A model generated the notes under the pieces. That model was given only the letters and a program-made list of their open reading frames with translations. It was not told the origin of the DNA and searched no databases. Shown here in pieces: positions 18,313 to 26,321 of a stretch of DNA of 64,000 nt; within the stretch, counting starts at the first letter, position 1; every line of letters begins with the position of its first letter. The stretch is from positions 310,001 through 374,000 of the forward strand of contig NZ_JAKCPW010000005.1 in assembly GCF_021440085.1 (NCBI RefSeq), read 5' to 3'. The stretch is from Dyadobacter sp. CY261. GTDB taxonomy: Bacteria > Bacteroidota > Bacteroidia > Cytophagales > Spirosomataceae. A program made the position numbers and the translations under genes.

Positions 18313-19143
18313 ATGCTTTCATATATCATGTGGGACGCAAGTCCCGAAATCTTCACCATTCCCGAAATCGCTGGATTTGGCCCTTTTCCTGTTCGTTGGT
18401 ATGGTCTTCTTTTCGCCGCCGGTTTCCTGATCGGTCAGCAAATTATGATCTATATCTTCAAGAAAGAAGGAAAGACACTGGAAGATATCGACTCACTCAC
18501 ATTATATATGGTGCTATCCACTGTCATAGGTGCGCGCGTGGGCCATTTTCTCTTTTATGAACCCGAAGTTTTGTTTAAAAATCCCCTTGAAGTGATATTG
18601 CCGCCCTACGCAGGGCTCGCCAGCCATGGTGCGGTGATCGGTATTGTCACCGGACTTTGGCTGTATTCCCGCTCGCGGAAAGGCACGGGCCAAACGTTTT
18701 TCTGGGTAGCCGACCGCATGGTAATCACCATCGCATTGGGTGGAGCGTTCATCCGTTTTGGAAACCTGATGAACTCCGAAATCGTCGGCAGGCCATCCGA
18801 TGTGCCCTGGGCATTCATTTTCAGGCATAACACCGAGTTTTTGCAGATCCCACGCCACCCCGCACAGTTGTACGAATCTATTTCCTGCTTCATACTTACC
18901 TTCATATTGTTCGCCATCTGGAACAAATACAAAGCCGCCACGCCACGAGGCCTCATGGTAGGCGTGTTCTTCGTATGGGTATTCACGTTGCGGTTCCTTT
19001 ATGAATTCCTGAAAGAAAACCAGGAAGCCTTCGAAGCGAACTATGCATTGAACATGGGGCAGATCCTGAGTATCCCGGTAGTATTCCTCGGCCTGTATTT
19101 CATTATCCGGTCGCGAAGAAATCCCCTGGAACTAGCAAGCTGA
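18313..19143 (+). CDS. lgt: Prolipoprotein diacylglyceryl transferase
   Basis: A 276-residue inner-membrane enzyme that transfers diacylglycerol from phosphatidylglycerol to the lipobox cysteine, the first step of lipoprotein maturation. It has the LASHGAVIGI motif with His105, the Lgt signature IRFGNLMNSEIVGRP (Arg148, Asn151, Asn154, Glu156) and RHPAQLYES. Seven or so hydrophobic segments are visible. Several lipoproteins with lipoboxes are encoded in this window and would be its substrates (GH20, propeller lipoprotein, YidR-like, ThuA fusion). Confidence 0.96.
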   Translation: MLSYIMWDASPEIFTIPEIAGFGPFPVRWYGLLFAAGFLIGQQIMIYIFKKEGKTLEDIDSLTLYMVLSTVIGARVGHFLFYEPEVLFKNPLEVILPPYAGLASHGAVIGIVTGLWLYSRSRKGTGQTFFWVADRMVITIALGGAFIRFGNLMNSEIVGRPSDVPWAFIFRHNTEFLQIPRHPAQLYESISCFILTFILFAIWNKYKAATPRGLMVGVFFVWVFTLRFLYEFLKENQEAFEANYALNMGQILSIPVVFLGLYFIIRSRRNPLELAS

Positions 19144-19241
19144 GGCTGGAATCGCTGCCGCCTACTGGTTTAAGTGCATGCTTCAATGCGCTGTTTTCAT
19201 TACATTGTATTTAGTTTGAAATAAACTCTAACAACTGTCAG

Positions 19242-19856
19242 ATGAAAACATCGTTTATAGCCGCCTTCCTATCTTGTGCCCTGCTTTTGACCGGTTGCGG
19301 CGGTAGTCAAGAAGAAAAAGAAGCCGAAGAGAAAGCGGCCGCCGACAGTCCGGCAGACGCACTTCAGGCCATTGCGGATAAAGCCAAGGAAATGGGCGAC
19401 CGCGAGGCGGTCGATCCGGTTGATTTTCGCAAACTGAAAGACCTGCTGCCCGAAAACCTGGTTGGTATGAGCCGTACAGAAGCTACCGGTGAAAAATCAG
19501 GTGCAATGGGATTCACAGTTTCGACGGCCCAGGCCAAATATCAGGGAAGTTCCGACGAAAAGCTGAATATCGAAATCGTGGATACCGGGGGCATTGCTGG
19601 CGTGTCGACAATGGCACTCGCAGCCTGGTCGATCGCGGATATCGATAAAGAAACTACCACTGGTTACGAAAAAACCACTAAAATCGAGGGCTATAAGGCT
19701 TTTGAAAAATATAACAACGAAAGCAAATCCGGAGAAATCAATATACTCGTGGCAGATCGGTATGTGGTAAACGTTGAGGGCGACAATGTTACCGTCGACC
19801 AATTGAAACAGGCATTAAAAGCCCTTAATCTGGGCGAGCTCGGGGATTTGAAATAA
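19242..19856 (+). CDS. Small lipoprotein of unknown function
   Basis: A 204-residue protein with a clear lipobox (LLLTGCG, Cys19) and a highly charged Glu/Lys/Ala linker (residues 22-45) as found between the lipid anchor and a folded domain. The remaining 150 residues alternate strands and helices (ENLVGMSRTEATGEK, AQAKYQGSSDEKLNIEIVD, SGEINILVADRYVVNVEGD). This resembles small periplasmic lipoproteins predicted to bind other proteins, but I do not recognise a family. A terminator-like hairpin follows at once, so it is probably a single-gene unit. Confidence 0.75.
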   Translation: MKTSFIAAFLSCALLLTGCGGSQEEKEAEEKAAADSPADALQAIADKAKEMGDREAVDPVDFRKLKDLLPENLVGMSRTEATGEKSGAMGFTVSTAQAKYQGSSDEKLNIEIVDTGGIAGVSTMALAAWSIADIDKETTTGYEKTTKIEGYKAFEKYNNESKSGEINILVADRYVVNVEGDNVTVDQLKQALKALNLGELGDLK

Positions 19857-19870
19857 GGCAGCGCATTGCA

Positions 19871-19908
19871 AAAAAGGAAAGCAGAAGCGTTAGCGCTCCT
19901 GCTTTTCC
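19871..19908 (-). terminator. Terminator between the lipoprotein and sigma-factor genes
   Basis: The arms GGAAAGCAGAAGCG and CGCTCCTGCTTTTCC form a long, slightly imperfect stem around a short loop. On the minus strand it is followed by TTTTT (19875-19871), which suits the ECF sigma transcript best. It may also stop the convergent lipoprotein transcript. Confidence 0.6.
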
Positions 19909-19946
19909 GGGTTTTAGGAATATGTAGTTCTGGGCTAACTTGGGGT

Positions 19947-20486
19947 CTATATCGCTGCCAGATCCACCTTTTCGCGCAGGATCTGTTTGGCTTTCACAAG
20001 CTGGTTTTTAACCGTATTTTTAGAGATTCGCAAAAACTCCGCAATCTCCTGATAGGACTTGCCTTCCTCGATGTTCAATTTCAATATCTGGCGACGTTTG
20101 ACCGATAGCGAGTCGACCGCCGCCTGCACTACGCTTAATCTTCTTTCCGCCTCTTCTTTTTCCTCTTCCCCGGCGGTACGGATCGCTTCGAGGTAATGTT
20201 TCCGCATTTGCTCGCTCTTTTCCAGTTTTTTGAAATGGTCGAACGCCATGTTCCGCAAGCAGGTGAACAGGTAGGAATTGAAGTTATAGTCCGGCTTGAT
20301 CTGGGACCTTCGTACCCAAATCTTGATAAACACATCCTGAACCATGTTTTCAGCTTCTTCCTCATCTTTGAGCAATGAAACCGTAAACCGCAGCGCAGGT
20401 GTCTTATAATAATTATACAACGCTGCAAAGGCCGCTTCGTCGCCTTGCGTTACTCTGATCAGGGTATTTTCGTCGGGGTAGGCCAC
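19947..20486 (-). CDS. RNA polymerase ECF-type sigma factor
   Basis: A 179-residue sigma-70 family protein of the Bacteroidota ECF type. Region 2 spans about 18-85, with EEEAENMVQDVFIKIWVRR for promoter opening. Region 4 spans about 120-172, with SYQEIAEFLRISKNTVKNQL as the -35-binding helix-turn-helix. FecR-type anti-sigma and SusC/SusD genes, the usual partners, are not next to it, so control must be at another level or by a distant protein. The upstream gap of 580 bp is AT-rich. Confidence 0.92.
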   Translation of the reverse strand: MAYPDENTLIRVTQGDEAAFAALYNYYKTPALRFTVSLLKDEEEAENMVQDVFIKIWVRRSQIKPDYNFNSYLFTCLRNMAFDHFKKLEKSEQMRKHYLEAIRTAGEEEKEEAERRLSVVQAAVDSLSVKRRQILKLNIEEGKSYQEIAEFLRISKNTVKNQLVKAKQILREKVDLAAI

Positions 20487-21066
20487 AGTCGTACAGATTT
20501 AGCTTATAGAAAAGGGGACTAGATTAAAAAGAATTATTTATTAATAAAAAAACTTTTATTCTTGGCATGATCCTATTTATTAATCGGCATCAATTTGCCT
20601 AAAGCGGTATTCAATATCTATCGAAAAATAATCAGGTCTTAAAACTAAGTAGTTCCCTACATCACCGTTGCAGCTAAAAATTCTGCTATCCGAACCATCG
20701 GCGACGTTTTGTATTGGGTGGCGTATTTGGAATTGTTTTATAAATCTACGTCACTCGATTCAAAATTTGAGTCGCAAATTGCGTAAAAATATCTTCATTT
20801 TGCGTAGCGTTGTACGATTTAATCAAATCGTAATAGTAACTTATCATTTATTACATATTTGCTCATTTACAGGCATTTCTTAGCAGAAAATAACTTAAAA
20901 TAACTGACGGTCCCCTCACTGTTCTCCGATAGCTTTCTTAACAATTTTGTAACATTTGCCGCGAATGCCAGGCATCACTGATAGCCCTCATCCCAGGATC
21001 GAAAGTATTATCCTCAAACATCACCCGATATCCATTTTAATTCTAAATCCAGACCAACTTTTGCTC
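20487..21066. other. AT-rich intergenic region without a gene
   Basis: No credible coding region is seen on either strand. It must hold the divergent promoters of the ECF sigma gene and of the kinase operon. The only structure noticed is the dyad at 20813-20832 and two TTGCGTA copies nearby. A loose -7-like TAACATTTG lies near 20950-20958, about 110 bp before the chosen kinase start. Confidence 0.6.
20813..20832. promoter_or_regulatory. Dyad TACGATTT-N4-AAATCGTA
   Basis: Two perfect 8-bp arms are separated by AATC in the gap between the sigma and kinase genes. The size and symmetry fit a dimeric repressor site; the binding protein is unknown. Confidence 0.4.
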
Positions 21067-22992
21067 ATGGATCAAAGCCGCATCAATCAGATTCTGGAGA
21101 AAATCTCCACCGTTCGCGTCGCCGTGTATGGCGACTTCTGCCTGGACTCGTATTGGGTCATGGACGACCGCACATCCGAAGTTTCCATTGAAACCGGTTT
21201 GCAGGCCCAGGCCGTTGCCCGTCATTACTATACGCCGGGAGGTGCGGGAAATGTAGTGGCCAACCTGGCCGCATTGAAACCAGCGGGGATCAGCGTCATC
21301 GGGGTTGTAGGAAGCGACATGCAGGGACGGGAATTGACGGCGCAATTGCAACAACTCGGGGCGGATACGCGTGCATTTTTAATTCAAGAAGAAAATTTCA
21401 ATACATATAGTTACCTGAAACGGCTCAAAGACGGCCGGGAAGAACCACGCATCGATTTTGGTGTATATAATGAAAGAAGTTCCGAAACCGATAAGCAGCT
21501 GGTGGCTGCACTGGAAAATGCATTGCAGGATTGCGATGCATTGATTTTCAATCAACAGGTAACCGGAAGCATTACCAATGCAGCCTTTATCGACGACGTC
21601 AATCAGCTATTCGACCGCTACCGTGATAAAATCGTGATGCTGGATTCACGGCATTTCAATGACCGCTTCCGAAATACCTGCCTTAAATGCAATGACCGCG
21701 AAATCGCTTCGTTGAACGGCCTGGAAGTGCTACCTTATGAAAATGTACCGTTAAGCGATGTAAAGGGCTATGGCGCAGAGATATTCCGCCGTTATCACAA
21801 GCCGGTTTTCGTCACTTGCGGTGAGCGGGGCATTATTGCCTTTGATGAAGGCGGATATCACGAATTGCCCGGCATTCAACTAAAAGGCAAACTGGACACC
21901 GTCGGCGCAGGCGATACCGCTATCAGCGCCATTACACTTTGTCTGGCGGCCGGTCTGTCGCCCGCCGAAGCGGCGCAGTTTGGCAATTTTGCAGCGGCTG
22001 TGACGGTTCAGAAACTATATACTACGGGGACCGCAACCGGTGAAGAAATTGCGAATGTCGCCAAAGATCCCGATTACGTTTACAATGCGGACCTCGCCGA
22101 GAACGAGCGCGTTGCGACCTATTACCCTGAAACTGAATTTGAAATCTGCGTCCCGGAAATTCTCGACAAGCTCGGACATATACGGTATGCCGTTTTTGAT
22201 CATGACGGCACAATTAGTTCCCTGCGACAGGGCTGGGAAGAGATTATGGAACCGGTGATGATGAAATCCATTCTCGGTGACCGGTATGACAGCATCGACG
22301 CCGGAACATTCCATAAGGTGCAGGCGGAAGTGAAGTCATTTATCCATAAAACAACGGGCATTCAGACCATTTACCAGATGGAAGGGCTCGTGAACCTGGT
22401 CCGTGAATTCGGCTTTGTTCCCGAAGAACAAATTCTGGATAAATTTCAATATAAGGAAATTTACAACGACGGCTTGATGGAAATGGTCAACAAGCGCATG
22501 GAAAAACTGGCCAAAGGCGAACTCGGCCAGGAAGACTACACCCTGAAAGGGGCTGTGGCATTTCTTCAAGCACTCAAAGAACGCGGTGTGACCATGTACC
22601 TCGCCAGCGGCACCGATGCGGACGACGTTAAAAATGAGGCACGGATGCTCGGCTATGCCGATTTGTTCGACGGCGGCATTTACGGCGCTTTACGGGATTA
22701 TACCAAGTTTTCGAAGAAAATGGTGATAGAAAAGATTATCCGCGACAATAACCTGCAAGGGAAAGAACTGGCTGTGTTCGGCGATGGACCCGACGAAATC
22801 CGGGAAGGGCGCCGGGCTGGAGGCATTTCCGTAGGGATTACCAGCGACGAGGTGCAGCGGTTCGGCCATAATCCCGCCAAGCGTCCCCGACTCGTAAGAG
22901 CCGGTGCCCAACTGCTCATCCCGGACTTTTCACAACACAAAAAACTGATCAGTTTGCTGTTTCAGGAAAGCGAAAACTACGCGGAGGCCTGA
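21067..22992 (+). CDS. PfkB-family carbohydrate kinase fused to a HAD hydrolase
   Basis: A two-domain cytoplasmic protein of 641 residues. Residues about 15-335 are a PfkB/ribokinase-fold kinase, close to the RfaE/HldE type: GGAGNVVANLAAL (58-70) binds sugar and KLDTVGAGDT holds the catalytic Asp283. Residues about 365-640 are a haloacid dehalogenase-fold phosphatase, with motif I FDHDGT (Asp378, Asp380) and motif IV FGDGPDEI. The open frame starts at 20956 with TTG, but the ATG at 21067 (MDQSRINQIL) matches the kinase N-terminus. The stop shares one base with the start of the next gene, so translation is probably coupled. The paired activities suggest phosphorylation of one sugar position and dephosphorylation of another, but the substrates are unknown. 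Confidence 0.85.
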   Translation: MDQSRINQILEKISTVRVAVYGDFCLDSYWVMDDRTSEVSIETGLQAQAVARHYYTPGGAGNVVANLAALKPAGISVIGVVGSDMQGRELTAQLQQLGADTRAFLIQEENFNTYSYLKRLKDGREEPRIDFGVYNERSSETDKQLVAALENALQDCDALIFNQQVTGSITNAAFIDDVNQLFDRYRDKIVMLDSRHFNDRFRNTCLKCNDREIASLNGLEVLPYENVPLSDVKGYGAEIFRRYHKPVFVTCGERGIIAFDEGGYHELPGIQLKGKLDTVGAGDTAISAITLCLAAGLSPAEAAQFGNFAAAVTVQKLYTTGTATGEEIANVAKDPDYVYNADLAENERVATYYPETEFEICVPEILDKLGHIRYAVFDHDGTISSLRQGWEEIMEPVMMKSILGDRYDSIDAGTFHKVQAEVKSFIHKTTGIQTIYQMEGLVNLVREFGFVPEEQILDKFQYKEIYNDGLMEMVNKRMEKLAKGELGQEDYTLKGAVAFLQALKERGVTMYLASGTDADDVKNEARMLGYADLFDGGIYGALRDYTKFSKKMVIEKIIRDNNLQGKELAVFGDGPDEIREGRRAGGISVGITSDEVQRFGHNPAKRPRLVRAGAQLLIPDFSQHKKLISLLFQESENYAEA

Positions 22993-25235
22993 TGCAACCA
23001 TTTGAAAAACATCTGATCGCATGGCTGCTCTGCGGTTTCCTGCCGGTACTTTTCTCGTGCCAGCGCGACAAGACCGCAGATAATGAGCCTTCTTTTCATC
23101 AGGACGAAGCATTTTGGCAGGAATATCATGAAGCTTATCCCATGGAAGCCAATGACGTGAGGGCCGTGCTCCCCGATCGCGACGGCAATGTATGGGCGGC
23201 CACGGCAAAGGGTATTTTTCGCAAAATAAAGGATTCAGGCAACTGGGCACCTATATTCGATGGTTACGCAAATGGACCGTCGTTCGCCCTTGCACAGGAT
23301 TCTGCCGGAACTATCTGGCTCGGCACGTGGAATGGGCTGTACCAATACCAAAACGGTGCAGTTACAAAGGCGAATGGGCCAACTGGGCCAATCTCGTCGA
23401 TTTGTACAAAGGCCGGGACAGTCTACGCAATCGGCCCGAATGGCTTTTGGATAGGTAATTTGAAGGGTTTTACATTACAAAAAGCAGCCATCGCAAGGTC
23501 TGTGCGTGACGTGATCAGCGACGGACAGGACGGATTGTTGATCGCCACGGATGTGGGGCTTTACCACTGGACACCTTCCAATTTGGAACACACTTATAAA
23601 ACCGACGCACTAATCGCTGCTTATGCAAAAGGTTTGGCATTCAACAACGACGGTAAGCTCTGGATCGGAGGCCTGGGCGGTGTTACCATTCAGGCCAGGG
23701 GTAAAAAGGAAGCAGAGTTGCGTCCCAAAGATGGTATTCCTTCCATTTATGTTACCGCAGTGCGTCTGGCTCCCGACTCCTCAATGTGGGTAGGCACGCA
23801 AACGGGCGTGGTTCGTTTCGCGAAGGATGGCAGCCATTCCTTGCGATTTTCAAGACGGTGGTTGATGGATGATCAGGTCAATGACATTGCATTTGACAAT
23901 AACGGCAATGCCTGGATCGCCACGCCGCGGGGCGTAAGCGCTATAAAAAAGCGTAAAATGAACCTGGCCTCGAAAAGCGACTTCTTTTACGATGTACTGA
24001 TGAAGAGGCATATCCGCTTGCCGTGGATTGCCGGACAGGCGCATTTGCGGGTCGCGGGCGATACCACCACCTGGGAGCCTGAGGACGATGATAACGATGG
24101 CGAATATACCGGCAATTATCTCGCCATGGAAAGTTTCCGTTATGCCGCTACCAAAGATCCGATTGCAAAGGAGAATGCCAGAAAAGCATTCGGCTTCCTG
24201 AAACTTTTGCAGGACGTGACCGGTACCAAAGGCTTTTTCGCACGCACGATCGTCCCCGCGACATGGACGTATATGCACGATGGCAACCGCACATATACGG
24301 AGCGCGAGCTGGCGGATGAACTCGTGAAGGAGCCACGCTTTAAACCGGTGGAGGTTCGCTGGCATTTGTCGGCCGACAAAAAGTGGCTTTGGAAAGGAGA
24401 TACGAGTAGTGATGAAATGTGCGGACATATGTTTGGCTACTATTACTATTATACGCTCGTGGCCGACGCAGCCGAGAAAAAAGTCATTGGTGCACATGTG
24501 GGCAGAATTGTTGACTACCTGATGCAGCATCAACTGAACTTTGCCGATGTGGATGGCAAGGCAACGCGCTGGTCGGTATGGTCGCCGGACCAACTGAACC
24601 GCGACCCCGAATGGCTTCCCGATCGCAATCAAAATTCAATGGAAATGCTGGCTTTCCTGAAACTGGCGCATCACATGACCGGCCAGGAAAAATACGGGAA
24701 AGAATACCTCAGGCTCATCGAAAAGGAGCATTATCTCGACAATATGAAGGGAGTGACGCAACAGAATCCTGCCTGGCTTATCTATTTCGATGTGGTATTA
24801 CAAGCTTACCTCTATCCGATCCTGATCCATTGCGAAAAGGATCCCGAACGTTTAAAATTCTATAAGAATCACCTGGAAGAATGGTTCCTTAAACGCAAGG
24901 GCGACCATAATCCGCTCATCAATTTTATCTACGCCCATTGCCTGGATAAAAAAGCCGAACTGAAAAATTCGGTCGACTTCCTCGTCGACACGCCGCTCGA
25001 TCTGGTAGACTGGCCGATCGATCACCGAAAACGGGAGGATATTCAAGTCGTGCGTACACCGGTTCTCGAAGACGAGCAGGTAAGCGAGCTGCAACCGGCC
25101 AGCATCCGGTTGACCGTCCGTTGGGACAAAAACCCATGGACACTCTCAGGCGGCAATCCACAGGTGGAGCGAGAGCCCGTTTTCTGGCTATTACCTTATT
25201 GGATGGGCCGGTATTTAGGTATGATTTCGAAATAA
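22992..25235 (+). CDS. Lipoprotein with propeller repeats and a helical toroid-like domain
   Basis: A 747-residue lipoprotein (lipobox VLFSC, Cys23). Residues about 45-330 contain two-component-regulator-type propeller repeats: GNVWAATAKGIF, GTIWLGTWNGLY, KLWIGGLGGV, SMWVGTQTGV, NAWIATPRGV. Residues about 335-747 are helix-rich and look like an alpha/alpha-toroid, the fold of many polysaccharide lyases and glycosidases. EDDDNDGEYTGN and TSSDEMCGHMFGYYYYY are its most conserved parts relative to the paralogue at 26322. Both proteins end in LLPYWMGRYLG. It is the second gene of the kinase operon and overlaps its start by one base. The role is unknown; a glycan-binding or glycan-cleaving envelope protein is inferred. 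Confidence 0.75.
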   Translation: MQPFEKHLIAWLLCGFLPVLFSCQRDKTADNEPSFHQDEAFWQEYHEAYPMEANDVRAVLPDRDGNVWAATAKGIFRKIKDSGNWAPIFDGYANGPSFALAQDSAGTIWLGTWNGLYQYQNGAVTKANGPTGPISSICTKAGTVYAIGPNGFWIGNLKGFTLQKAAIARSVRDVISDGQDGLLIATDVGLYHWTPSNLEHTYKTDALIAAYAKGLAFNNDGKLWIGGLGGVTIQARGKKEAELRPKDGIPSIYVTAVRLAPDSSMWVGTQTGVVRFAKDGSHSLRFSRRWLMDDQVNDIAFDNNGNAWIATPRGVSAIKKRKMNLASKSDFFYDVLMKRHIRLPWIAGQAHLRVAGDTTTWEPEDDDNDGEYTGNYLAMESFRYAATKDPIAKENARKAFGFLKLLQDVTGTKGFFARTIVPATWTYMHDGNRTYTERELADELVKEPRFKPVEVRWHLSADKKWLWKGDTSSDEMCGHMFGYYYYYTLVADAAEKKVIGAHVGRIVDYLMQHQLNFADVDGKATRWSVWSPDQLNRDPEWLPDRNQNSMEMLAFLKLAHHMTGQEKYGKEYLRLIEKEHYLDNMKGVTQQNPAWLIYFDVVLQAYLYPILIHCEKDPERLKFYKNHLEEWFLKRKGDHNPLINFIYAHCLDKKAELKNSVDFLVDTPLDLVDWPIDHRKREDIQVVRTPVLEDEQVSELQPASIRLTVRWDKNPWTLSGGNPQVEREPVFWLLPYWMGRYLGMISK

Positions 25236-25241
25236 CAAGCC

Positions 25242-26309
25242 ATGAGACGAACATTCGTTATGAAGACCTATCTCTTATTCATCAACCTGCTATTACTTGT
25301 AATGCAAGAAACAGCCGCACAACAGACTTACGCCGAAAAGCTCGGCTGGCCAAAGGGCTCTAAAGTCATCATTTTCCACGTCGACGATGCAGGAATGTCC
25401 TATTACTCGAATGAGGGCGCTAAAAAATCGGTACAAAATGGCGTTGCCACTTCGTGCAGCATTATGATGCCGTGCCCGTGGGCAGCCAGCTTTGTCAAAT
25501 ATGCGGTCGCGAACCCTGGTATGGATGCGGGCCTGCACTTGACGCTTACCTCTGAATGGCAGGATTACCGCTGGCCACCTTTAAACGGCATTGCACATTC
25601 GGAGGGGCTTGTAGACGAAGAAGGTTGTATGTGGCACGAGGTCGAAGATGTGATCCGCCATGCGAGTCCGGATGTGGTGGAACAGGAAATTCGTGCACAA
25701 CTGAGCCGCGCTTTGAAGCTTGGACTGAAACCGACGCATATGGATTCGCATATGGGCACACTGTTCGCGCATATTCCTTATCTGGAACGGTACATAAAAG
25801 TGGGCGCCGAGTTTGGTATCCCCGTGATGTTTCCTGGCGGTAATAATATGCTTTTGAAAGAATGCCTGAACAATCCACTGGTCAAAAAGCTGAAAGCCGA
25901 GGGTAAGTGGCAGGAAGGAATGCAGCTTCCTGAACCAGAGATCACCAAACGGTCGGTGGAATTCGGACAAAAAATATGGGCAGCGGGCTTGCCCGTCCTC
26001 GATGACCTGCACACGATCAGCGGCGACTGGAAGCCGGAAGGAGATCATTTCACCGCAGCTCAATGGGGTAAATACAAAGCGCAGAAGTTCGTCGAAACGA
26101 TCCGCAGAATGCAGCCCGGCGTAGCGATGATGATCGTCCACAGCAGCGACGTGACCGACGATTTCAAGTACATCAGCGCATCGGGCGGCTCGCGCTACGC
26201 GGATATGCTCTCAATGATCGATCCCGATTTGAGAAGTTACCTTCAATCGGAAGGCGTCATCCTGACCACCTGGAAAGAGATGATGGAAAGAAGAAAAAAA
26301 GTAAAATAA
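25242..26309 (+). CDS. Exported ChbG/YdjC-type carbohydrate deacetylase
   Basis: A 355-residue protein of the YdjC/ChbG family, metal-dependent deacetylases that remove N-acetyl groups from chitooligosaccharides and related sugars. A hydrophobic leader (about 8-25, MKTYLLFINLLLLV) indicates export, whereas E. coli ChbG is cytoplasmic. Metal-site residues are visible: Asp48-Asp49 in FHVDDAGMS, His99 in AGLHLTLTSEW, and THMDSHMG with His166, Asp168 and His170. An alternative ATG at 25260 (codon 7) would leave the leader intact. It lies 6 bp after the first propeller gene and 12 bp before the second, so it is flanked by paralogues within one operon. Confidence 0.85.
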   Translation: MRRTFVMKTYLLFINLLLLVMQETAAQQTYAEKLGWPKGSKVIIFHVDDAGMSYYSNEGAKKSVQNGVATSCSIMMPCPWAASFVKYAVANPGMDAGLHLTLTSEWQDYRWPPLNGIAHSEGLVDEEGCMWHEVEDVIRHASPDVVEQEIRAQLSRALKLGLKPTHMDSHMGTLFAHIPYLERYIKVGAEFGIPVMFPGGNNMLLKECLNNPLVKKLKAEGKWQEGMQLPEPEITKRSVEFGQKIWAAGLPVLDDLHTISGDWKPEGDHFTAAQWGKYKAQKFVETIRRMQPGVAMMIVHSSDVTDDFKYISASGGSRYADMLSMIDPDLRSYLQSEGVILTTWKEMMERRKKVK

Positions 26310-26321
26310 ACACTCATACCC

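Noticed and set aside
20956-21066. N-terminal extension of the kinase-HAD protein from TTG
   Set aside because: No family similarity in the first 37 residues, and a possible promoter -7 element overlaps the TTG.
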